From: Sphingobacterium thalpophilum
Lineage (GTDB): Bacteria > Bacteroidota > Bacteroidia > Sphingobacteriales > Sphingobacteriaceae
Assembly: GCF_038396785.1 (NCBI RefSeq)
Contig: NZ_CP151087.1
Coordinates: 2,418,001 to 2,482,000 of the forward strand
Direction of reading: 5' to 3'
DNA length: 64,000 nucleotides
Under the pieces are notes generated by a model that saw nothing but the letters and a program-made list of their open reading frames with translations, made no database searches and was not told where the DNA came from. Positions 16,057 to 23,787 of this stretch are shown here, piece by piece. Within the stretch, counting starts at the first letter, position 1; each line of letters opens with the position of its first letter. Made by a program: the position numbers and the translations under genes.

Positions 16057-16375
16057 ATCCCTATCCTTATTACGAGTACCTATCATGCTCACACAAGGGA
16101 TCATAAACATGATTTATTATATCATCTATACCCTGATGCTCATCGCCGTATTTCTCATCGTGGCCAAGTTTATTGATCCTCAGGGAGTCGGATTCTTCTA
16201 TGCGCCCAACAAGTTTTTCATATTCGGCAAACTTATTTTACAGCACGAAGAAGCCCTACGTTACGAACAATTGGGCAATTATTTCATTCCGGCCTTTCTA
16301 TTTATCATCAGTGGACTTTACTATTCCTCCACGTTAATTTTGAAACTCAAAAAATCTATTCCCCATAAATTATGA
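16028..16375 (+). CDS. Small membrane protein, likely C-terminal membrane part of the HAAS-like protein
   Basis: A product of up to 115 residues from a TTG at 16028, or 96 from the ATG at 16085 (MLTQGIINMIYYIIYTL). It has two to three membrane segments: IIYTLMLIAVFLIVAKF at the start and YFIPAFLFIISGLYYSSTLI at the end. It has no known domain of its own. The arrangement after a truncated HAAS domain, with the first part in another frame, suggests that both once formed one HAAS-plus-membrane protein. Its stop overlaps the serine hydrolase start (ATGA), so translation of the two is coupled. Confidence 0.6.
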   Translation: MPPSIESPRKSLSLLRVPIMLTQGIINMIYYIIYTLMLIAVFLIVAKFIDPQGVGFFYAPNKFFIFGKLILQHEEALRYEQLGNYFIPAFLFIISGLYYSSTLILKLKKSIPHKL

Positions 16376-17691
16376 AAAGAACCACAGTGTTATTGTTCCT
16401 CTTAGGAACCCTATCAAGCCCCATTCTCAAAGCCCAGGAATTCACACCTGTTCGCATGGATAGTCTCATGTCCGTCATGGACAAAAATAACGTCTGGATG
16501 GGCAGTATTGCGATCAGCAAAGGTGATCAATTGCTTTATCAAAAGACAATTGGATATGCCGATCTGGCGCAGAAAAAGAAAGCGACCATAGATACCCGTT
16601 ATGGCATAGGCTCGATCTCCAAAACATTCACCGCAACACTTGTTCTAAAAACAGCTGAACTTGGAAAACTCCAATTAAATCAAACATTGTCCGTATACGT
16701 TAAGGGTATTCCCAACGCCGAAAAGATTACTGTTCGTCAATTGTTAAATCACAGCAGCGGAGTTCACAGCATCACGGACGACAAAGATTATTTGACATGG
16801 AACACTAAACCGCAAACAGAACAGGAACTTGTCGCACGCATCATCAAAGGCGGAGTTGAATTTGACCCCGGCAGCAAGCATGTATATAGTAATTCAAACT
16901 ACATTCTACTTACTTATATTCTGGAAAAAGTATGGAAAAAAGACTATGCTTCTTTATTGAAAGAGTATATCTGCCAGCCACTAAAGTTGGAACAAACCAC
17001 ATTCGGCCATCCACAAAATAACGGCAGTGATCTGAGCGAATCTTATCGGTATACACAAGAATGGACCCTTGAACCACACACGGACAACTCAGTTCCGCTT
17101 GGTGCTGGCGCATTGTGGTCAACTCCGGCAGATCTGGGCAAATTTTTCAATGCATTATTTAGCCATAAAATCATCAATGCTGCAAGCCTGGAAGAGATGA
17201 AAAAAATAGATCAGGGCTATGGGATCGGCTTATTCCAATTGCCCTTCTATGAACATGTAGGCTTTGGCCACACAGGCGGTATAGACGGTTACTCTTCTGT
17301 CGCTGGCCATTTTGATGATGGCAATTATAATGTCGCTATCATTAGTAATGCCAACAATTATACTAATAATGAAATTTTAAAGTTCAGTCTGGGCGAACTT
17401 TATAAAAGGCCCTTTCCACTTCCTGATCTTGCGGAATTACAATTGACGGAGGAAGAAATTTCAAGTCTCATTGGCGAATATAAAAGCGAGCAACCTCCTA
17501 TTCAGATAAATATTACGAGAGAGGGCAACAAGGTATTTGGACAGGTCGTTGGTCAATCTTCATTTCAGCTAAAAGCGAAGGATAGAAACACGCTGGTCCA
17601 ACCGCAATTTGGTGTAAAGATCGTTTTTGAACGTAACGAAAACAAAATGACACTCTATCAAAATGGAAATACACTCGTTTTAAGGAAATAA
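16372..17691 (+). CDS. Beta-lactamase-fold serine hydrolase (class C / D-Ala-D-Ala peptidase-like)
   Basis: Secreted serine hydrolase of the beta-lactamase/AmpC-like family (439 residues). It has a signal peptide (MKRTTVLLFLLGTLSS, cleavage near LKAQE). The catalytic SxxK is in GIGSISKTFTATLV, the YxN element in HVYSNSNYILLTYI, and the third motif (K/H-T-G) in FGHTGGIDGYSS. A C-terminal beta-rich domain (EEISSLIGEYKSEQPPIQIN, NKMTLYQNGNTLVLRK) resembles DUF3471-type tails. It starts with an ATGA overlap with the preceding membrane gene and is the last gene of the PadR cassette. Members hydrolyse peptides, esters or lactams; the substrate here is unknown, and beta-lactam resistance should not be assumed. 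Confidence 0.88.
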   Translation: MKRTTVLLFLLGTLSSPILKAQEFTPVRMDSLMSVMDKNNVWMGSIAISKGDQLLYQKTIGYADLAQKKKATIDTRYGIGSISKTFTATLVLKTAELGKLQLNQTLSVYVKGIPNAEKITVRQLLNHSSGVHSITDDKDYLTWNTKPQTEQELVARIIKGGVEFDPGSKHVYSNSNYILLTYILEKVWKKDYASLLKEYICQPLKLEQTTFGHPQNNGSDLSESYRYTQEWTLEPHTDNSVPLGAGALWSTPADLGKFFNALFSHKIINAASLEEMKKIDQGYGIGLFQLPFYEHVGFGHTGGIDGYSSVAGHFDDGNYNVAIISNANNYTNNEILKFSLGELYKRPFPLPDLAELQLTEEEISSLIGEYKSEQPPIQINITREGNKVFGQVVGQSSFQLKAKDRNTLVQPQFGVKIVFERNENKMTLYQNGNTLVLRK

Positions 17692-17827
17692 GGAGATACT
17701 GCCGTTAACTACCGCAACGATTCATGGCCCTTATTCGGCATTATCTGACATTTTTCATTAGGCAGTTATGAAGTAATATCGACATCCTCCATGCGGACCG
17801 ATGTCCTCATCATCACGCAGTATCGCT

Positions 17828-17862
17828 AAAAGAGCAGTGGTTGAACTAAACCACTGCTCTTT
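17828..17862. terminator. Bidirectional terminator between the hydrolase and GH16 genes
   Basis: Arms AGAGCAGTGGTT and AACCACTGCTCT form a perfect 12-bp stem flanked by A-run and T-run, suiting both converging genes. Confidence 0.85.
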
Positions 17863-17875
17863 CAACTAAGGTGTT

Positions 17876-19144
17876 TTACAGTTTTTCTAAATAGAAATCA
17901 TCACCATACACAGTACCGCTCAAGGGTTTATAGAAGTAGACCGTAGCCGTAGTATTATTGGCGCCAGTTGTAAAAGTAACCGAAGCATTGGAATAGCTGG
18001 TCGTACCAATAGTCGCATTGACTGCAGTTCCACCAAAGTTTTTGACGCCGATACTAACAGACTGGCCAGCTGTAGACACTTTGGCGTAGCCACCGAACCG
18101 ATAGGTCGTATTTGGCGTTAAACCGGTCAGGTATTGTTCAATGGATGTCTCCCCGCCCGTTTCGCGGATGCATCTGCTTCCTGTCCGGGCGTCGGTGGAA
18201 ACGACCGATGATCCGCCACCCCATGTTGTCCATGGATAGATGGTACCACTTTCGAAATCGCCATTGCTAAATAAAGGTAGCTTATACACACGTACATAAT
18301 CAACCTGCATACTAAAGGGCAGGTCAGCATTTGTGATCGCTCCTGGCCATCCAGCTCCACCGGCCTGATTTAAAATCAGATAAAAAGGTACGTCAAATGG
18401 CCATTGTTGCGTTCCGCCACCAGAAACCCTTGCGTAGGTATATTGCAATACATTGTTGACGTAAAATCGAATGTCGTTTGGACTCCAGATCATCGTATAT
18501 AAGTTGTAATCTGTCGTATTATAAGTGGCCGCTTTTGAAGCGGTGCTTCCACCATTTGCATTGGTAACCGAGCTATTATGGATCGTATGATACATCACAC
18601 TTTCGTTGTTGACATGCTCCATAATATCAATTTCACCACAGGCTGGCCAGCCTCCATACGCCGTAGCCGGTTCGGGCATCATCCAAATCGCAGGCCAGGA
18701 GCCTCTTCCTTGTGTAAATTTAGCCCTCACTTCAACTTTACCATAAGTCATACTAAATTTTCCCATCGACTTAACTCCACCCGCATGATAGGCAACAGGA
18801 TCTCCGGCTACAACAGCATTATCCATACGCAATACAAGATTGCTCCCGTCTTGGGATGCATAAGCCGGCAGGGAGGTCATATACTTATTCCATGCGACAG
18901 TGCCCCTGTCTGCATAAGACCATTTTGTGGAATCAAATCCCCCGTTACTATTAAACTCGTCCGACCAGATCAGTTCGTAATCTGTTGTCGCTACGGCAGT
19001 AGCATTGAATAGCTTAGTCGAGGCCTTCGCCTTACTGACTTCCGGAATCGAAGTTTTTGTTGTTGTCGAGTCTTTTTTGCAGGCAAAAATAGACAGACTA
19101 GTTGCGATTAGGCTCAACACCAGCCAAAATTTGGTTTTTCTCAT
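17876..19144 (-). CDS. GH16 beta-glucanase-like lipoprotein with C-terminal carbohydrate-binding module
   Basis: Surface or periplasmic glycosidase of family GH16 (422 residues). The N-terminus is a lipoprotein signal with lipobox LSIFAC-KK (Cys about 22). The GH16 domain spans about residues 50-285 and contains the catalytic signature GEIDIMEHV, in the form typical of laminarinases (endo-1,3-beta-glucanases), plus GRGSWPAIWMMPE. From about 290 to the end a CBM4/9-type beta-sandwich follows (FSNGDFESGTIYPWTTWGGG, RFGGYAKVSTAGQSVSIGV). It lies 173 bp downstream of the sialidase, beyond a long hairpin, so it may be only partly cotranscribed with the nan operon. The substrate does not follow from context. 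Confidence 0.9.
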   Translation of the reverse strand: MRKTKFWLVLSLIATSLSIFACKKDSTTTKTSIPEVSKAKASTKLFNATAVATTDYELIWSDEFNSNGGFDSTKWSYADRGTVAWNKYMTSLPAYASQDGSNLVLRMDNAVVAGDPVAYHAGGVKSMGKFSMTYGKVEVRAKFTQGRGSWPAIWMMPEPATAYGGWPACGEIDIMEHVNNESVMYHTIHNSSVTNANGGSTASKAATYNTTDYNLYTMIWSPNDIRFYVNNVLQYTYARVSGGGTQQWPFDVPFYLILNQAGGAGWPGAITNADLPFSMQVDYVRVYKLPLFSNGDFESGTIYPWTTWGGGSSVVSTDARTGSRCIRETGGETSIEQYLTGLTPNTTYRFGGYAKVSTAGQSVSIGVKNFGGTAVNATIGTTSYSNASVTFTTGANNTTATVYFYKPLSGTVYGDDFYLEKL

Positions 19145-19231
19145 TTAGTTTTGGATTATTGGTTTTAATTAAGTTTATAGCGTTATTTGACAGCCTGTGG
19201 AGCAAGCTGCATTAGAAACGAAGATTCATTT

Positions 19232-19285
19232 TTTTCTTTCATTTCTTCCTTCCTGTTTTAACCAAAAGGAAGAAATGAAAGAAAA
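19232..19285. other. 20-bp perfect hairpin at the end of the nan operon
   Basis: The segment 19232-19251 is the exact reverse complement of 19265-19284 (purine-rich arm AAGGAAGAAATGAAAGAAAA), with a loop of about 13 nt. Neither strand has a clear T-run after it, so it may block 3' exonucleases or attenuate rather than terminate. Confidence 0.7.
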
Positions 19286-19317
19286 TGTGTATTATTTCGA
19301 TAACACGATGTGCCTGA

Positions 19318-20475
19318 TTATTTAAAATTTACTGGCAGAAAGACAATTTTGCTGTAATTCTCTTTTTCAAATAGAACACCGAGTTTATTTTTATTTAAAA
19401 GTACTAAATCGGAATAAGCAGCATAATCCCCTTTCACACCTTCGGGAGCTTTGGCAACGACCTGATTGAAATACCATGTTTTGCCCTGATCTTTACTTAA
19501 ACGAACGGTTAGATTGTCCCTTCTATGGGTTGATGCAGCATTACAAACAGCCAATACATATTTCCCTTTCTTTTGCCAGGAAAGTACCGAGCCCTGGTTG
19601 ACTGGATCGGCCAGATTTTTATCATAATAGGTTGTATCCCAACTGACACCACCATCACTGGAATAGGACACAATCCTCGATTTTACGTTACCTTGTTGAT
19701 TACGGGAATTCATATACAGTCCTGTATGCGATATTTGCGCGGCCATGGTTTCATTTGATCCTTCAAATTTCACGCTCGCCCCTATCTTGAAGGTCTTTCC
19801 ATGATCGTCCGAGTAATACGAATGCGCAAAATAGTCCTTGCCATTTTCTTTTGGATTTCCTTCAGAATGGTTAGCAGGAATATAAATGCGTCCTTTATAC
19901 TTACCAGAATCAAATTGTAAAGCATGCCCAGGTGTATTCGCATAGGTTCGCCAATCGTCCTTAAAGGTATATTGCGCATTCACTGACGGTTGATTGGGGC
20001 GATGTGTCTCGAGCGTAATATTCTGTGGCTTGGACCATGTTTTACCGCCATCGGATGAACTAATTGACCAACATTCCCGCAGGCCATTCCCTTTGCGCAC
20101 TTCTCCCTCATGATTATTCCCCGTATTGTAAAAAAGTAAGAGACGTCCTTGAGGATATGCTGGATCCAATAGATCAACTACAGGTGCCGGATTTCCGACC
20201 TGTAAATTATCGTTGTCCACAGCGACTTGCAATGGCCCCCAGGTCTTTCCATTATCCTTACTGGTTTTATAAACAATATCCACATTACCAAAATCGCCAG
20301 CATGATCCACCCGACCTTCGGCAAAAGCAATTAACTGCCCATTTTTATCCTTTACAATGGCAGGTATGCGATAGCTTTTATAGCCCTCTTCGCCTGAAAC
20401 AAACACATTCACTTCCTGTGCATGGCAGATACTGGCTAACATTGCAAATACCACCATTGTTCCTAATTTCTTCAT
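19318..20475 (-). CDS. nanH: Exo-alpha-sialidase (GH33)
   Basis: Removes terminal sialic acid from glycoproteins and glycolipids. It has a signal peptide (MKKLGTMVVFAMLASICHAQ) and then a six-bladed propeller without an extra lectin domain. The arginine-containing FRIP-type motif reads SYRIPAIV, and the acid/base region is AEGRVDHAGDFGNVD. At least five Asp-boxes are visible: SKDNGKTWG, SSDGGKTWS, SDDHGKTF, SSDGGVSW and SKDQGKTW. The 385 residues fit a catalytic-domain-only sialidase. It is the last gene of the nan operon, 67 bp after the hexosaminidase, and its product feeds the SusCD/NanT uptake and NanA route encoded upstream. Confidence 0.94.
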   Translation of the reverse strand: MKKLGTMVVFAMLASICHAQEVNVFVSGEEGYKSYRIPAIVKDKNGQLIAFAEGRVDHAGDFGNVDIVYKTSKDNGKTWGPLQVAVDNDNLQVGNPAPVVDLLDPAYPQGRLLLFYNTGNNHEGEVRKGNGLRECWSISSSDGGKTWSKPQNITLETHRPNQPSVNAQYTFKDDWRTYANTPGHALQFDSGKYKGRIYIPANHSEGNPKENGKDYFAHSYYSDDHGKTFKIGASVKFEGSNETMAAQISHTGLYMNSRNQQGNVKSRIVSYSSDGGVSWDTTYYDKNLADPVNQGSVLSWQKKGKYVLAVCNAASTHRRDNLTVRLSKDQGKTWYFNQVVAKAPEGVKGDYAAYSDLVLLNKNKLGVLFEKENYSKIVFLPVNFK

Positions 20476-20542
20476 ATCGATATAAGTTTATTGTTACTTT
20501 TCTTTAAAATTTCATCTGCATTCATGCATTGTGATATACGAT

Positions 20543-22531
20543 TTACTGCTCCCTTTCAATCGGGAGGCAGGTAAACATCCATTTTAGTGGATTTTGCCAG
20601 TCTTTCCCTTGTAATTTCCCCACGGGCAGTTTGACTACAATGGTATTCCAGCCCTTGCGCAATTGAATCATCGTAGGACTTCGGTAACTGTATCCCTCAT
20701 CAATTAAGGGGACTTCCAAGTCTCCCCTTTTACCCGCCTGTTGCCAATCTGGCGGAAGCACTTTATGTCCATTGACCCAAAGTGTGCTCATTCGATCGTC
20801 CCAGGTCCCCAAATGTGGTGAATCACTGGCATACGAACGCGAGAGATCATTAAAACCGATCCAAAAACCTTGGTTGCCCCCTTTTTCACTCCACACTTTG
20901 CTCAGGGCATACACGGTACTATTTTCAAGTGGACGGTCAATCGCCCCTTTAACAACATCAGCCCACCAATGGCGCAATACAATAGTACCTCCGTAAAACT
21001 CGCCGATCTTTTTCAAAGCGTTAAAATCTCCTGTAGCTTCATTTTTTAAGGCCATACCCAGATCGCCTTTATTTTCCACAGGCCCGTATAATATCCATTT
21101 TTGCCTACTTTGTTGGTGGTAGGGAAAGATAAGACCATTAAAATACAGTTGTTTATGTGTAAGTAAACGCTTTTCAAATTCGACAAAATCAGCCAATCCT
21201 TTCACATCCGTTTTGATATTACTACGCCATGCAAAATCCCCTCCCCCTCGCCAGCTGCGCTCCGCAAATGTCAATAAAGCGGGGTAAACTCCATTTTGAC
21301 GAAATAGATCGTTTTCATTCTTCACCGCGCGATCGGGCCATGAACATAGCGTCGCACCCATTAACTTTTCATTTTCTGAAGACTGTCCGCCCAACTGCCT
21401 ATAGAACAAGGTCGTCACCGTTTCTAAAGGATCCATATGATTGATGTACAAGTGCTTTGAATCAATGACTTCAAAAGGCGAATCATTGGTAATAGCTTTT
21501 GGGCCACCCATCCAAAGCTGCCGGATTGTGTTTGGTTGCAAATTGCCGCCGGGTTCCCAACCAATAGTTTTTAGACCCAAATCCTCCGTCCATGTTGTCA
21601 TCATCGGTAAAAATTCTTGATTATGAATTTTCACCTCATCCCCCCCAATATGCAGATAAGGTAGTCCCGGATAAGTGTTTGCAAATTCCTTAACCAGTTC
21701 CTTGAGGATAGCTATGCCGCTATCGCTCTGCATATCAGTTTTAAAATAACGGCGAAATGCTGCTGAATGTCCCGGCATATCAATTTCGGGTACAAGTTGG
21801 ATATGCCGATCACGACAATACCGAATTAGTTCTTGCATTTCCTCAACGGTATAATACTTTCCCTTCCAACGCTCCATATTCGTCGAGTCGGTCAAACCGG
21901 GATATTTTTTGCTGATCAGTCGCCAAGCAATATCCTCAGTGAAATGAAAGTGAAAAATATTCAGTTTATAGCGCGCCATGATATCGATCTGCTCTTTTAG
22001 CACATCCATTGACTGAAAATTTCGTCCGACGTCTACCAAGTAACCGCGCCAGCGAAAGGAAGGATAATCGGTAATGGAGCAATAGGGCAACTTGCCATCA
22101 CTGCCTCTGAGTTGACCCAGAGTTTGTAAGGCATAAAAAACACCGGCACTCGTTCTGGCTTCGATCTGTATTCCCTGTTCATCTACGTCGATCCGATAAG
22201 CCTCCAATGATGCCGAAGGTAAAACCAATTCGTGATCACAAACAATGGTGATATTTTTATTCTTGAAGTTGTCGAAAATAACCTGAGTTACATTCCAATC
22301 TTTCAACAAGAGGCTTAACATCTGCCTATCAGCATTTTCAACCTCCCCTTTGATATGCACATGGACAAGATCCGGCAAACAATAACGCCCTGTTTTCCAG
22401 CTCACAGCATGGGGCATAGGAAGCAAAGGAGGTTTGATTGAATCCGGTAGACAGCATAAAGGACTGATTAAAATAAGAATAACCAGCAGACCGGATAGCA
22501 ATGTACATGTAATGGACTTTTGGTGCTCCAT
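20543..22531 (-). CDS. Beta-N-acetylhexosaminidase (GH20)
   Basis: Exo-glycosidase removing terminal GlcNAc/GalNAc from glycans exposed after desialylation. The 662-residue product has an N-terminal hydrophobic export signal with a CC pair that could be a lipobox (ISPLCCLPDS). A GH20 N-terminal domain (about 35-150) precedes a TIM barrel with FHFHFTEDIAWRL and the catalytic Asp-Glu pair in LHIGGDEVKIHNQ (about residue 296-304). The long C-terminal part carries no recognised module but ends in a beta-rich domain (LRKGWNTIVVKLPVGKLQG). It starts 6 bp after the epimerase stop, so the two are tightly coupled within the nan operon. Confidence 0.93.
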   Translation of the reverse strand: MEHQKSITCTLLSGLLVILILISPLCCLPDSIKPPLLPMPHAVSWKTGRYCLPDLVHVHIKGEVENADRQMLSLLLKDWNVTQVIFDNFKNKNITIVCDHELVLPSASLEAYRIDVDEQGIQIEARTSAGVFYALQTLGQLRGSDGKLPYCSITDYPSFRWRGYLVDVGRNFQSMDVLKEQIDIMARYKLNIFHFHFTEDIAWRLISKKYPGLTDSTNMERWKGKYYTVEEMQELIRYCRDRHIQLVPEIDMPGHSAAFRRYFKTDMQSDSGIAILKELVKEFANTYPGLPYLHIGGDEVKIHNQEFLPMMTTWTEDLGLKTIGWEPGGNLQPNTIRQLWMGGPKAITNDSPFEVIDSKHLYINHMDPLETVTTLFYRQLGGQSSENEKLMGATLCSWPDRAVKNENDLFRQNGVYPALLTFAERSWRGGGDFAWRSNIKTDVKGLADFVEFEKRLLTHKQLYFNGLIFPYHQQSRQKWILYGPVENKGDLGMALKNEATGDFNALKKIGEFYGGTIVLRHWWADVVKGAIDRPLENSTVYALSKVWSEKGGNQGFWIGFNDLSRSYASDSPHLGTWDDRMSTLWVNGHKVLPPDWQQAGKRGDLEVPLIDEGYSYRSPTMIQLRKGWNTIVVKLPVGKLQGKDWQNPLKWMFTCLPIEREQ

Positions 22532-22537
22532 AATCTT

Positions 22538-23755
22538 CTACTTAAGGGAATTAAATTCCTTTAAAGTTTGCATACAATACCATTCTTGGCGAGGGAGATG
22601 GAAAGGACCTTTAAACAAATTCCCTTTTGCGGTTTGGGCAATCTTCCCATCACGATGGAGGTAACCATACCACTCACCATTGATTTTATCGTGAAAATGA
22701 TCATAGGCATACTGATTGATCTGCTGATGCCAATTTTTATATTTCTCATTCCCAGTCATCAGGTAAGCGAGTAATGTTGCGATAATCGTTTCATTCTGCG
22801 GCCACCAAAATTTCATATCTTGCCAATATTCTTGTACTGGCTTTCCATAGACATCTCGAAAATAGAGTATACCACCATATTCTTTATCCCAGCCCCGTTC
22901 CCACATATAATCCAACATACGACAGCCTAGATCAATCAAATGCGGATCGTTTCCCCGGGATCTAGCTTCATGTAGGATAAACCAAGCTCCTTCGATAGCA
23001 TGTCCGGGATTGAGTGTACGACCGTCAATATGATCGACAATTTCACCTTCAGGTCCTACTTGTTCCATCACGCAGCGAATATCGTCCTTAACAAAATCAC
23101 GTTCAATCTGTGCGATACAATCACTGATGACACGATCACAACGCGGATCCCCAATGGTCTCACGAATCTGCTGTGCCGTATTGATCATAATCATCGGCAC
23201 ACCTATTCCCTTCATTGGCCTTGTGGCTTCATACTTTGGTTCGATCAATTTTTCTCCATTTGCATACGCGAGGCAAATTCCCAACAGATGTCGTGCTTCA
23301 TCTGCTATCTCCTCGTCTCCAGTCGCTTTTGCATAGGCTGCAAAGGCGATTGCCGCGAAAGTCTCCGAAAAGAAATAGCGACGCATACGAATAGGATCGC
23401 CTAGGCGGTCAACATGAAAATACATTTTTCCATTAGCGTCAAAACAATGCTCTTTCAAAAATTCATAGCCGATTCGGGCTCCTTCCAGCCATTCCTCTTT
23501 TTGTTCAACCGTATTGTAAAGTGTGGCCAGCAACCAGCATGCCCTTCCCTGTATCCATACGGCTTTATCGGTATCTATCAAAGTCCCATCCTGATCGCGC
23601 ATGAACAAATATCCGCCATATTCATGGTCAATGGACCGGGGAAACCAAAATGGTACAGTGTCTTTTAAAAGCTGATCACGATAGAATACTTCCAAATCCT
23701 TCAAGTAATCCCTGTCTATTATTTTTGCGGTATCTTTTATACTTATCTGTTTCAT
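22538..23755 (-). CDS. nanE: N-acylglucosamine 2-epimerase (AGE / renin-binding protein type)
   Basis: Interconverts ManNAc and GlcNAc, the step after NanA in the Bacteroides-type sialic acid pathway, which uses this (alpha/alpha)6-barrel epimerase instead of the ManNAc kinase plus NanE route. The 405-residue cytoplasmic protein shows family blocks FWFPRSIDHEYGGYLFMRD, KAVWIQGRACWLLATLYN, RRYFFSETFAAIAFAAYA, LNPGHAIEGAWFILHEA (His of the active site) and KFWWPQNETIIATLLAYL (second His region replaced by PQNE as in many homologues). The symbol follows Bacteroides use. It has neither signal peptide nor membrane segment. It lies 32 bp downstream of the esterase and 6 bp upstream of the hexosaminidase gene. 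Confidence 0.92.
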   Translation of the reverse strand: MKQISIKDTAKIIDRDYLKDLEVFYRDQLLKDTVPFWFPRSIDHEYGGYLFMRDQDGTLIDTDKAVWIQGRACWLLATLYNTVEQKEEWLEGARIGYEFLKEHCFDANGKMYFHVDRLGDPIRMRRYFFSETFAAIAFAAYAKATGDEEIADEARHLLGICLAYANGEKLIEPKYEATRPMKGIGVPMIMINTAQQIRETIGDPRCDRVISDCIAQIERDFVKDDIRCVMEQVGPEGEIVDHIDGRTLNPGHAIEGAWFILHEARSRGNDPHLIDLGCRMLDYMWERGWDKEYGGILYFRDVYGKPVQEYWQDMKFWWPQNETIIATLLAYLMTGNEKYKNWHQQINQYAYDHFHDKINGEWYGYLHRDGKIAQTAKGNLFKGPFHLPRQEWYCMQTLKEFNSLK

Positions 23756-23787
23756 GTGTTTTACTACTTACATCAATTCATTTCTAT

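Noticed and set aside
16372..17691. Beta-lactam resistance gene
   Set aside because: Only the general SxxK/YxN/HTG fold is visible; many such proteins are peptidases or esterases.
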